A stretch of 21,609 nt of DNA from Funneliformis mosseae (GCA_910592005.1 CAJVPP010001227.1:1-21609), one strand, 5' to 3'. Positions 11,135 to 20,864 are shown, counted from the stretch's first letter. A program made the numbers and translations. Notes: a model not told the origin generated them from the sequence alone.

Positions 11135-11715
11135 TTAATAAATTTTCTGTTGTAAGGAAATAATCCTAAAGCTGATCAAACTTAAAGATACATCTTTTGG
11201 TATTGGTAAGTCTTTTACTTTTTCGATTTTAGCTGGGTCTGATTGAATACCATCTCTTCCAACTATATGTCCTAAAAATGTTAAGTTGGGCATGCAGAAA
11301 CTACATTTCTTCAACTTAATTTTTAAATTAGTTTCTCTCAATGCTTGAAAAACTTGTTTAATATGATTGATGTATTGTTCAAAAGATTTTGAATAAATTA
11401 TGATATCATCCAAATATATTGAAACAAATTTAGCTGCATAAGGTTGTAGAACATAATTCATAAGTCTTTGAAAAGTTCCTGAAGCATTGCATAATCCAAA
11501 AGGCATTATATTAAATTCATATAATCCAAAATTGGTGATGAAGGCAGTCTTTTCCTTGTCTTTTTCTTCTATTTCAACTTGCCAATAACCACTAGTTAAG
11601 TAACCAATTTGCCGTTCTAGATTCTAACATGTCATCGATTCTGGGTAAAGGATAAGCATCCTTTTTTGTTACTGCATTCAGTTTTCAATATATATAGCTT
11701 TCTTGCAATTCTCAA
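11135..11715 (-). pseudogene. Gypsy reverse transcriptase (pseudogene)
   Basis: KLNAVTKKDAYPLPRID (about 11685-11640) is preceded by a stop where the RKLN Arg is expected, a CGA-to-TGA type change. Next, the block that normally carries the first catalytic Asp (SLDLxSGYWQ) is damaged: the frame shifts and a short piece is missing, so LTSGYWQVEI resumes without it. Then come FGLYEFNIMPFGLCNASGTF, the intact YLDDIII active-site block (about 11418-11400) and FLGHIVGRDGI (about 11265). The frame breaks after about 11135. The longest open piece is 11506-11135. The domain ends abruptly at about 11720 near the island border. Confidence 0.9.
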
Positions 11716-11835
11716 TTTTTTTTTACGCGGTTTTTTTTACGCAATTATTTTTTTATGGTACCAACGCTAAGTTTTGAATAATCATTAATAAATTGGAACA
11801 TTGATTAAACTAAAAAAAATTAAATAAGATTACTA

Positions 11836-12735
11836 ATGAACCATCCTTTATGTATGCTAAAACAAATCAGACGAAAAGAACGACATGGATTTTGGCGTAT
11901 AAATTTGTCTCAAAAGAGTCTTATTCAAAATAGCTTAATGTTGCTCTTGCTTCAACCTAATGTAAGGTTACAAATGAAAAAGCATATAAACCTTCCCGAT
12001 AAACAAATAAATCCATGACCCGAGATTCTAATGATAAAGTTTTGAATTCTTTATGAATGATTCAACATTATTTGTATTATTTTATTATTACTAATTAAGG
12101 CATGATAACTATGCTACGCGTACGCCATCATGAATAAATCGTTCATAAGAGTGCTAAAGAAATTATATTTGACCTTTAATTTATGTAACATTCTGCAATT
12201 TTTTTCTGAATCGTGAGTCTTTAAGGGAATTAGTTCGTTGGAATTAATGACGTAATTTCCAAATTAAAATTTGAAGGACTATGATTATATATACTTGAAA
12301 GTTTCATTAAGTTTCATTAAAATTGTAAAATTTTTAAACCTCATATCAGAAATTTGCAGCATTAATGAATTAAAATACGAAAAGATAATATTAATCATAA
12401 TAAATTTCTATATTAATTATAAATTTGTCAACTTAAGTAATTTAAATAATCTAATTTAAAAATAATTAGCGGAAATAGGTTATAAAAATCATAAAGTCTA
12501 TATGGTTTTGTAAATATAATTCAGATGTCAAACATACGAGAATAAACGTTGTCTCTCCCCAAAAAGTTAAAATTTGTATTTCGAAAATGATATTATCGGT
12601 TAAAAAATTAGCATTTCGAAAATTCGATAAAAAAAATAAATTTACGATATATAATTATTGTTATTTAGAATATTCGATTTCATTATTAAGAAGAATTCGA
12701 GAGAAAAAAAAAAATTTATAACGAAAAAAAAGAGG
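11836..12735. other. Island left part, no recognised gene
   Basis: A 60-codon open frame runs from 11836 to 12018 on the plus strand (start MNHPLCMLKQ, basic, no recognised motif). A 62-codon, Leu/Ile-rich frame runs from 12271 to 12459. Neither has a known domain, and both may be chance. TACGCGTA at about 12114-12121 is a perfect palindrome. The sequence left of about 12750 does not align convincingly with the flank of the second HMG gene. Confidence 0.4.
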
Positions 12736-12749
12736 AATAAAAAATATTT

Positions 12750-13820
12750 TTGAGTATTGACACTTTAGTTTTATGAGGATTAAGTTTAGAATTAGAAACA
12801 ATAGGACTGATAACATGTTTCGATATTTTTTTTTTTTTAAAAAAAAAATAATGTTAACGTAATTTCAAACAAAGAGAAAGTTGTACAGAATGCGACACTG
12901 ATGATAGTCATTATCATGAAGAATTTATTTCAATAAATGAAGTATAATAATAAAGAGAAAAATTAATTTGGAATTAATATAATAATTCGGAAAAAGAAAT
13001 TTAAAGAAAAAAATAAAATAATAAAAATAATTTTTTTAGAGTAAATATATATTCATTCAATAAAAATTCCTGAAGGACTTTCTGTTAAATAACAATCTCT
13101 TTTCATCCCCATAGGTAAATTATTGGCTTCATTTATAGTTTGTTCTCCATTTTTTTGGTGATTACATTCTGATAAGCTGTCAGTTACAGTCGAAGGTTCT
13201 ATGTGATCTCGATAATCCTGGTTTATTTTATCTTCTCTTGTCTTGGAAACATCAGATTGCGAACTAATCGCACGTACATTGATCTCATTTCGAAACGTTT
13301 GATCTCGATTCGCTTTTTCGTCCACAGGAAGTTTTTTCCACCATTCTGACACTAGCTTACTAAATTTTGTCATTGGCATATTATGCGGTTTATGCTTCAT
13401 CATATCTTTCCGATACATGATGAACATATTTGGATTTCTTCTCTTTAGGCCTTTTTATGGAAGACAATGTCTCAGGTTCAATAAAATGGAACATTAATCG
13501 TAATTATTACTAGCGTCGATAAATTATTTGAGATGAAAAATGGACTTTTTTTTTTGTCGACGATAAATCGAAATTCGCAACATTTATAGAAATTTAAACC
13601 CGTTCGTGTATCATAAAATATAACGAAAACACATATTTTCATCTGACAGAAATTAGATTAAAGTTCATAATTCTGGTTCAAGTTATATTTGCGTAACACG
13701 ATAATCGATTGAAAGAGCGTTAAATTAAACTTTTAGTTCAGCCATTCAAAAAAGAGATCGTTATTTGTTGTATGATCATCACAATTGGATTTAGTTAGAC
13801 TTATTTATCCTCAAAAAGTT
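12750..13820 (-). repeat. Left arm of ~1-kb inverted duplication carrying an HMG-box gene
   Basis: Read on the minus strand this arm aligns with 15285-16300 on the plus strand: upstream flank, coding region and about 300-450 bp of downstream flank. Matching words include GATGATCAT in the 5' flank, AATTTATCGACG just before the start codon, and TTCCAAATTA, GACTAT and TGTCGCA in the 3' flank. Identity is about two thirds by eye, with many indels, so the duplication is not recent. Confidence 0.7.
13053..13494 (-). pseudogene. MATA-type HMG-box protein, left copy, frameshifted before the box
   Basis: HMG boxes bind and bend DNA; the MATA type is related to fungal mating-type regulators and is amplified in Glomeromycotina. 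An ATG at 13494 opens with FIEPETLSS, which is shared with the second copy. A 1-nt excess relative to that copy then shifts the frame before the box. The box continues in an open 124-codon frame starting at Met 13427: FIMYRKDMMKHKPHNMPM, then TKFSKLVSEWWKKLPVDEKA, with the expected Tyr, Trp-Trp, Leu-Pro and Glu-Lys-Ala positions. A hydrophilic tail follows (KINQDYRD, then INEANNLPMGMK and DCYLT) up to the stop at 13053. If translation starts at 13427 a nearly complete box could still be made. No intron is evident. The specific role is unknown; mating-type function should not be assumed. Confidence 0.72.
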
Positions 13821-15284
13821 TCAATAACGAAATAATTAAATGTCTTCACAATTATGCTGAATTTGTCCTAGGCTATATCGGAAGGGATATGGATATTTAC
13901 GCCTTTCGATGCGATGCATAGATAAAATAGATAAAATTAATTCCATTATATAAAGAAAAAATATGCTTTAATTACGCATTTCACTTGATTCTTTAACTGA
14001 ATCTAACAAAAAAACAAAACATCTACATAATAGAAAACAGTGCCTAATCTAATAAATTATTAATCTTTTGATTGATAAAAAAGTGTCATCTCAAACTCAA
14101 ATTGTAAACTTCACAAACTTTACATGCTCTGAATGTGATGACATCAATTTTAACATTAACTATAGGATAAAAATGAAAGAATAAAATAATAATAAATAAA
14201 TAAATAAAATAAAATAATATTCGTATTGGTAACAATTAAAATAAAACAATAAAATTAATTTGATTTGATATTGCTGTAAATGACTTTCGATTCTATCTCA
14301 AAATTCACGACTTGTTTAATCACACCACTTTGTGTTCCTCTTTTTTTTTTCTAATATTGCTTAGCGTAAAACCGTTGTATAATACTTAAAAATTTAAAAT
14401 AATTTAGCGCGTATCATTTGGTTTTGTCAAAGTGTTTTGAAAATGACTAAATATAGGCATCTAATACACGAAATTTTTCAGTATTTATTTTCAATTTTCC
14501 AACGCTTTGACAATTTAATAGACCAACCAAGAGAGAACATGAATTGTTAATGATTGGGGAAACAAAATAGTTTATCAAATAAAATAGAAAATAAATTTGA
14601 GTAAGTTTAGTCAGAAAGGACATACTTGGAAAAAGAAACGCAGACCTTATCTTGTTGGAAAAATCAAAAAAATCAACGTATCTTGATAAATATGGACAAA
14701 GCGACTCTTTCATGAAAGCTGCAAAAGGAATTGTAAAATATTTTTTAAATCTTTTAAATAAGCACGCACGGTATTACATAGATTAATATAGAAAAGGAGG
14801 AAATTATTAACAAATCACTTGATGATCAACATTTGAACTAATCTAACTTTATCTTAAATGATATTGTTCTATTATGAGATTAAATAATGTTTTATATTAA
14901 TAATTTCTTTTTAATATCCTTTCTTAGAAACATGAATTATAAGCTTATTATATCATTGTGGACTAGGCCAATAAGAAAATCTAGATGCAGAACTGAACCT
15001 TGTTTATTCAAGCCTTTGATATCTTTCCATAATAAGAACGTAAGTTTCTTGAAAGACGCCAAATGAGAGTTGCTTTTTTAAAAAAAAGACAAATTTGTTT
15101 ATCCCGATCTTTGTGCGATAAATAATTGATTTACAATAATAGAAAAATCAGTTATATCCATCCTTGTACGACAATTGATTGAATTATTTTGATGTTTGTA
15201 CATTCGCCAATTAAATCATAAGATATTATTATCAGAGATTATTTTAACTTTATTAATCTAATTAAAAAAAAAAGTCGGTCAATT
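13821..15284. other. Spacer between the two HMG-box copies
   Basis: This spacer lies between the 5' flanks of the divergent pair. A minus frame at 14713-14447 (88 codons, hydrophobic, Phe/Leu-rich) and an overlapping plus frame at about 14599-14784 (VRKDILGKRNADLILLEKSK and on, about 60 codons, Lys-rich) are both open. Neither has a recognised domain, and they cannot both be real. The plus frame has the more protein-like composition. A (AAAT)n-like simple repeat lies at about 14178-14220. No RNA gene was seen. Regulatory sequences for both genes would be expected near the ends of this spacer. Confidence 0.4.
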
Positions 15285-15371
15285 TTTGAAGTCTCAGTTT
15301 AACTAAATTCAATTGATGATGATCATCTGTGTACAACTAACTCTTCTTATCAAAGTTGAATTTGAATGGTG

Positions 15372-15389
15372 GAACTATAATTCTGGTTC
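15372..15389 (+). repeat. Short GAAC...GTTC element, inverted between the two HMG arms
   Basis: GAACTATAATTCTGGTTC here and GTTCATAATTCTGGTTC at 13663-13679 lie in the same strand direction, although the arms around them are inverted. The 5' flanks place them about 225 and 185 bp upstream of their start codons. The GAAC/GTTC borders could have allowed a small flip, or the element is a regulatory site working in either direction. Confidence 0.35.
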
Positions 15390-15598
15390 GAATTATGTAA
15401 CGAGTAATATTTATTTGTATACAACTTCAAAGATGCATTGTCTCATTTAATCATAAAAGTTTAAAACTTTAATTCTATTTTCGACAGAATGAATATTTGC
15501 CCAATAAGTTTAAATTTTTTTATAAATGTGGCGAATTTCGATTTATCGTCTTCGGGCACTCCTTCATCTTACCAAATAATTTATCGACGTTAGTAATA

Positions 15599-16029
15599 AT
15601 GTTATATTTTATTGAACCTGAGACATTATCTTCAACCGAAAAGAGTCCAAAAAGTAGAAAACCAAAGTTCATAATGTATCGCAAAGATATTATGAAATAA
15701 AAACCCCATAATATGCTTATGACTAAATATAGCAAGTTAATATCTGCATGGTGGAAAATATTCTTGCGGAAGAAAAAGCGAGATTGCAAAGATGTTATCA
15801 AATAGATAGAGATCAAAAGAGAAATGTCAACGTACGTGCGGTCATCAATCAAATAGATAAAATAAACCAGGATTATCGAGATCAAATTGATTCGACCGAT
15901 AGCTTATCAAAATGTAATTTGCAAAGACATCAAGAACATAGAGATCTAACCATAAATGAAGCCAATAATTTACCCAAGGGAATGAAGAAAGATTGTTATT
16001 TAACCGATAGTCTTTCAGAAAATTTTTAA
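15599..16029 (+). pseudogene. MATA-type HMG-box protein, right copy, stop plus frameshift
   Basis: The ATG at 15599 corresponds to the start of the other copy (MLYFIEPETLSS against MFHFIEPETLSS). The HMG box begins KPKFIMYRKDIMK and is cut by TAA at 15698-15700, where the other copy has His. The same frame resumes as KPHNMLMTKYSKLISAWWK. A 1-nt deletion next (TGGTGGAAAATATTC against TGGTGGAAAAAACTTC in the other copy) shifts the rest to a frame open from 15748: ILAEEKARLQRCYQIDRD. The tail follows with KINQDYRD, then INEANNLPKGMKKDCYLT, ending at 16029. Two lesions in one short box make this a pseudogene, yet the tail frame is clean for more than 80 codons. Upstream sequence also continues open but without a start supported by the other copy. 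Confidence 0.72.
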
Positions 16030-16300
16030 TATTAAGATTTTATTCAACAAATTTTATTCCGAATAAAATTTTCTTTTATTCGAATTATTATCGTTTTCCC
16101 TCTTACTCGAATTCTTATTTTTCTTCCAAATTATTTTTCTCGAATTTTTATTAATGCTATTGACTATACATGTCGCAAATACTTTATTGTTAAATTCTTA
16201 TTTTTGAATAACGTTTTTTAAAAATATATCGATATATATCATCATCCTATTTCGAAAATCTGAACATTAATCTCAAACTTCACATATCATAATTTTTTCT

Positions 16301-16640
16301 TTATAGAGATTAGTGTTTTATGCTTTAAATACATTATTGCTAATGATATTATTGAGTTTCAAACAATGTTTAATATACACATTTTGATAACGAATTTTTT
16401 GGGAATCTAAAATCTTAAGATTTATTTTTTGCAAGTTAAATGTTATTCTAAAATATGTACCCTTTCACATTATTCTATGATTTAATTTTTATGATTATTT
16501 GTATTAAGTTGAATCGGATTATTTAAGATTATTAAGTTGATGAAAGTGTAAGTTTTTTTTTTTTTTAGAAATATTTCTACTTTTTTTATTATTATTAAAA
16601 ATTTTAAAAAGCAATTATTATATTATAAATATCAAGGAAA
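16301..16640. other. Island right part, no gene seen
   Basis: A+T rich with occasional CpG and a long poly-T at 16552-16566. No readable frame. Confidence 0.5.
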
Positions 16641-16654
16641 ATTAAAATCGATCA

Positions 16655-16795
16655 ATGAGCAAATTTAATTTGAAAATTACTGTTAACTTAAAGTAAGGCA
16701 CCGATTTAGAAAAAAAAATTGCCTATTTAAAGGCGAAAGAAAAAATTTCTTTTCTTACAGAACTAGTACAAAAGATGTTGCCGTGTAAAACAAAT
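16655..16795 (+). CDS. Candidate two-exon gene start (tentative, truncated)
   Basis: ATG at 16655 opens MSKFNLKITVNLK. A well-formed splice donor AA|GTAAGG begins at 16693, and a T-rich tract ending TTTCTTTTCTTACAG|AA closes at 16760, giving a 68-bp intron typical of fungal genes. After splicing the frame runs only about eight more codons (TSTKDVAV) to TAA. Without splicing, the frame has one TAA and then continues DLEKKIAYLKAKEKISFL for about 40 codons. So this may be a first exon cut off from its body by the transposon desert starting near 16950, or a decayed gene. No domain is recognised. Confidence 0.25.
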
Positions 16796-16954
16796 TCATG
16801 CTTTTCTCTGTATAAAGTTGGTTAAGTAATACGACATAAAATTAGGGATTGGAATCGATCCATAATTTTCCGCGTCAAAATATCTACCTCTCCTTAACAT
16901 GCGTCATTTTTTTGACTATAACAAAGAAGTTATTGGAGAAAAATATTAACACAA

Positions 16955-17425
16955 GCAAAAAGCAATAAATATAATTTTATTGAATATTAAAAGCTAATTG
17001 TTTTTCTTTCTTAATTTGTTTATTAAGTAGCAATACATATAAATTAAAAACAATTTTGCCATATAAATTTAACATTTGATGCAATTTGTAAAGATTTCAC
17101 ACATATCATTATCAACTTGTGGTATACTTTCAAATCTTGCAAATCTTGCTCTTTTTATTTAAACAGCTTGCTTAAATACTTCTTGTAAACTTCAAATATT
17201 TTGTACTGTTTTTCTTTCTATTCTTCAATAATTATAACATATTCCTTTGCAATTTTAATATTTCATTATTTTTATTACTATTTTGATTTATATAATATTA
17301 TGAGAGTCAAAAGAAAATTGAAGTTTTATGTCTTAGTATGATTATTCTTCTATATTATCAGTATAAAGTTAAGCTAAAATAACAAATATATATTTATACG
17401 ATAATTGTCATATTTTAAAATTATG
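16955..17425 (-). pseudogene. Unrecognised decayed frame
   Basis: On the minus strand, about 17235-17060, one frame reads ERKTVQNI-stop-SLQEVFKQAV-stop, then RARFARFESIPQVDNDMCEI and IFTNCIKC. The phrase looks protein-like and its stops sit where single C-to-T changes would produce them. I cannot assign a family. It could be the C-terminal region of a transposon protein. The rest of the interval has no readable content. Confidence 0.25.
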
Positions 17426-17429
17426 ACAA

Positions 17430-17735
17430 GTGTAAACATATGAAAAAATATCTAATTCATCTTCATTAGAATCTTTTCTTTAAATAGAATATTCAATATT
17501 ATCATTCATTATAGAATTTACAATCTAAATACCTAGTTGCAATCTATAATATTCTTCTTATTTACACATTTAGTTTCTATAATTTCCTGAAAATATTTTT
17601 ATTTTTGTCTTAAATTCATTTGTCTAATATTCAACTTATTCAAAAAATCAATAAATTGATATCTTTAAATACAACTTCTATAAGTAAAAATACTTCTCTA
17701 TTAATTTGATATCCTGGATGGCCTTTTATATATAT
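17430..17735 (-). pseudogene. Unrecognised decayed frame
   Basis: On the minus strand from about 17735 one frame reads KGHPGYQINREVFLLIEVVF, then KDINLLIF, followed by stops every few codons but with still protein-like words (DKNKNIFRKL) in the same frame to about 17560. RKDSNEDELD near 17480-17450 may be its acidic continuation. Not assigned to a family; probably another transposon-encoded or host protein that has decayed. Confidence 0.3.
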
Positions 17736-17739
17736 ATTT

Positions 17740-20250
17740 TAGTTTATTATAAAATAAATCAATTTAATTAAGTTAATTATTAGAAATAATTTATTTTTAG
17801 CTAAACCTTTAGTATATACTATTTGTATATCATATTTTAGCTTTTATTATTACTCAAAGTAGTTAGCAAACTTTTTATTATTTAATATTTATCTTTTATC
17901 ATATAGCAATTATTATTGTTATTTATTCATATCTTTCAATATAATTCTATTCTTCTATTTTTATTAATTACCAAAGATGTTTCCAAATAATTTCTAATAC
18001 TTAGAAAAATATCTGAAAAAAAAACAAATTTATTATTTAAAATTTTATGTATAAAAATTAAAATAAATAAAATTATTAATATTTAAGAGATGTTTGATTA
18101 TTTTTTTATAATTTGTCTAAGTATAAGATCATTATCTTTATTTATAAAATTTAGTTTTTAGCATTTGATCTATTATTAAAATTAGAATATTATATAATTA
18201 TATCTATAATAGTACTTTTTAAAACTTTAAAATATATGTAATAGTTTTTTAAATCCTTTCTGCTAATATTTAAAGTTTTTTAATTATCGATATTTTTCAT
18301 ATTGAATAGTGCAAATTTTAAAAAATAAAATCAGAATTATTTTATGTTATTGTTTATTAAATCTGATATATATATTATTAAATAAATATATATATATATA
18401 TATTATTATCAAAACTAAGTAAGTTATCTAAAAAAAAATTTATTTAGTTGATATGTTCAATCTTAAAAAATTTAAAAAAAATTTGGCTAGATACTTTTTT
18501 GAAAGTAGTATAGATTTACATTTTTGACTAAATATTTTGTATTATAATTACAAAATATAAAATAATATAATAGTATTAAACTATTAGAAAAGTATTCTTT
18601 AACTACCTTCTTTTTTTTTAAAAAATAAGAAAAGAAAATAAAATAAATATTTTTTCTCCTATATTATTAACTATATTATAATTTATACCTTTGTTTTAGA
18701 AAATTAAAGTTAATATTTTAATGTTGATATTTGTTTATTAAAAATGCTATTAGATATCTGCTTCACATTATCAAATATCAAATAATAAAAGTAAAAATAT
18801 CATATGTATTTTCTATATACAATATTCTTGAGGATTATATTAAATTTTCTGATCTTTTATTTAAAATCTGAAAATAAATTTATTTTATCTGTTTTATTAT
18901 GCTATTCAAATAGTTAATTACCTCTCACATTAATTAACTTATTTTATTATGCTATTCAAATAGTTAATTATCTCTCATATTAATTAACTTATTTTGCTAT
19001 TTTTTTAAAAAGTTTAACTCATTATTAATCAAAATATATGAGTTTTTTATTATATTATATACAATGTGATTAAGTAAATATCATCTTTTATTATTAAACT
19101 ATTTTATAACAGTTAAATATTCTATTTAACATATTTAAATATCTTTTAGAATTTTTAGCTAAATCCAAAGTTAATTATCTTAAACTATTAGAACTTCTAT
19201 ATATAATATTATCAAGATTTTTAAATATACATTACTAAACAAAATATCTAATGTTTTTAGAAAAACATAATATATATAAATTTAATAAATTTTTAAGATA
19301 ATAATTAGTATACTTATAGTAATAATGTAGAATCATTATTAAGAAATTAATAGAAAGTATAATATAAATATAACTTTTGCAATTATACTACCTTTTCATT
19401 TCTTTTTATATTTATCATAGTTTTATTTGAATTCTCTTTAATAATACATTTATATTTCCTATAATAGTATAGTAATACTATTTGATTTATCAGAATTTCT
19501 TTCTAACTCTACCTAATTAATTTTAATAATTATTTACAAATATAATCAAATTTTAACATTTTAAGATTTTTAATCCATTTTTCATATTTTTTACCAGAAA
19601 TATATGGATTTTAAATCTCTCTCTGATATTATATTATTATCCTTTATTACTTCTTATATATAATTAATATCATTTATCACATCTAAAATTAAGTTAATAT
19701 TACTGTTACTTATCTTTATAACTATTTCTTCAACTTTTTATTAATATCAAAGATTGTATTAATAGTATAATTTATTAATATTATAAGCTATAATATATAA
19801 AAAGTACTAATTCATTATGAAAAACTAAATTAAATATTACAAAGATTTTAAAGAATATTATTTAATATTATAGTAATAATAATATTATTTATTAAAATAT
19901 AATAAAAAATACATATGAAAAAGCTATGCATTTTTTATTACAAATAAAAATCTTAATAAATGTATAGATAATGAATTACTAATATTATTTTTATAATAAT
20001 AATAAAAAAATTCTTAAGAAAAATTTCTTGAAAAAAAGTTTTTTTTTTTGAAATAAAGAAAATATTTTATTTATTATATTTAAGAAATTTAGAAAAAAGA
20101 TTCTAATTTACTTTTTACTTATATGAATCAAACAAACAATCAATTAGTTTATATATCATAAAATCAATATTTGATAATAGTCATAATCAATAATTTTAAA
20201 AAATATATTAAGACTATTTAGTTTCATAATATTTAACAGGTAGTATATTA
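17740..20250. other. Long A+T-rich desert
   Basis: No protein or RNA gene recognised over 2.5 kb, and only one CpG noted by eye. It contains a (TA)n-type microsatellite at about 18364-18410 and the 50-bp tandem duplication at 18892-18991. It probably consists of transposon remains past recognition. Confidence 0.55.
18892..18991 (+). repeat. 50-bp tandem duplication
   Basis: Two adjacent 50-bp units start TTTTATTATGCTATTCAAAT at 18892 and 18942. They differ at only two positions, both C in the first and T in the second (ACCTCTCACAT against ATCTCTCATAT). A partial third start, TTTTGCTAT, follows. This is a young duplication in otherwise old sequence. Confidence 0.85.
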
Positions 20251-20254
20251 ACAC

Positions 20255-20610
20255 TGTTACAATAGTTTCATAACTTCAAATAAAGTCTTAAAAGGGTAAA
20301 TAAAACTAAGACAATTATTTAAGGAATTATGGGTGAGGATTTACAATATTGTCGAAGAATTATTTTTAATATAAAACACATGAGATAAATACAAAATAAC
20401 ATAGATAACTCAAAAATATTTTAAAGATTATGCTTCAGAGACTCTAAGTTAATACAGTGAATTAATACAATATTATATAATAAGTTTATTAATAAAAGGA
20501 ATTGCACAAATGTAAAAGATCACAGATAATTTATAACAGTTTCAAATAGTTTAGGAAGAATAAGTTTTATACTTGGTTAATTATACTCCTTTATTAATAT
20601 AATATATAAG
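20255..20610 (+). pseudogene. Unrecognised decayed protein-coding frame
   Basis: One plus frame keeps protein-like content for more than 110 codons: FITSNKVLKG, then LRQLFKELWVRIYNIVEELF, KYFKDYASETLS, YSELIQYYIISLLIKGIAQM and VLYLVNYTPLLI. About ten stops interrupt it, and nearly all are TAA, TAG or TGA that one C-to-T or G-to-A change could have made from Gln, Arg or Trp codons. I do not recognise the family. It ends about 35 bp before the hAT terminus. Confidence 0.45.
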
Positions 20611-20660
20611 TTCAGTACTTAAAAGATTAATATCTCATCAGTAGTTAGGGATGGGAAAGT

Positions 20661-20783
20661 TCTAAATGGAATGACTCAGAGTCAGTTCTAGAACTGAACG
20701 TCAGTTCTACTCTTGAGTCGAATTGAAAAGTTAAAGTAGAACAATTAGTTCTAAGAGAACTGATTATCTTGAGTCAGTTCTAT
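20661..20783. repeat. hAT subterminal repeats (AGTTCT / AGAACT)
   Basis: The core CAGTTCTA and its inverse TAGAACTG recur in both directions: AGTTCTAAA (20659), GTCAGTTCTAGAACTGA (20681-20697), TCAGTTCTAC (20701), TTAGTTCTAAGAGAACTGA (20745-20763) and GAGTCAGTTCTA (20771-20782). hAT transposases bind repeated short motifs near the ends, so these are probably binding sites. Confidence 0.6.
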
Positions 20784-20864
20784 TTAAATTTATAATATTA
20801 GTATTTAGTTATTTTAAGATAAAAATAAATAAGATAAAAATAAAAAAATAAATTTATGACTTAT

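Larger units (their letters stand above)
7560..11720 (-). mobile_element. Ty3/gypsy LTR retrotransposon, decayed and 5'-truncated
   Basis: On the minus strand the order is reverse transcriptase (about 11715-11135), RNase H (about 11100-10600), integrase (about 9770-8880), a possible polypurine tract (8237-8252) and a probable 3' LTR. Reverse transcriptase before RNase H before integrase defines the Ty3/gypsy class. Gag, protease and the 5' LTR are missing: recognisable homology stops at about 11720, where the composition changes abruptly to the CpG-containing island. Stops and frame changes are spread through all domains. Confidence 0.85.
15285..16300 (+). repeat. Right arm of ~1-kb inverted duplication carrying an HMG-box gene
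   Basis: Partner of 12750-13820. Alignment begins near GAAGTCTCAGTTTAACTAAA in the 5' flank, runs through the coding region, and continues downstream past TCCAAATTATTTTTCTCGAA and TGACTATACATGTCGCA to about 16290 (TCCTATTTCGAAAATCTG). Confidence 0.7.
11720..16950. other. CpG-containing gene island between transposon-rich flanks
   Basis: From about 11720 (TTTACGCGG) to about 16920 the dinucleotide CG is common. I count about 20 in 13141-13620 alone, against two in the whole of 17041-20340. The island begins exactly where gypsy homology stops, and it contains the inverted HMG-box pair. It is probably unique host sequence that has escaped the mutation pressure seen in the transposons around it, or is much younger. 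Borders are judged by eye to within about 50 bp. Confidence 0.65.

Noticed and set aside
12271..12459. 62-codon Leu/Ile-rich frame
   Set aside because: Composition is what A+T-rich DNA gives by chance; no motif or paralogue.
15497..15700. Extension of the right HMG frame upstream to 15497
   Set aside because: It would need a non-ATG start; the ATG at 15599 aligns with the start of the left copy, while sequence upstream of it does not stay in frame in the left copy.
15520..15885. 121-codon minus-strand open frame, hydrophobic
   Set aside because: It is antisense to the right HMG copy, whose coding sense is supported by the paralogue; treated as a shadow frame.
16830..16880. GGGATTGGAATCGATCC as a possible tRNA T-arm
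   Set aside because: No matching acceptor stem, anticodon arm or D-arm could be placed around it.
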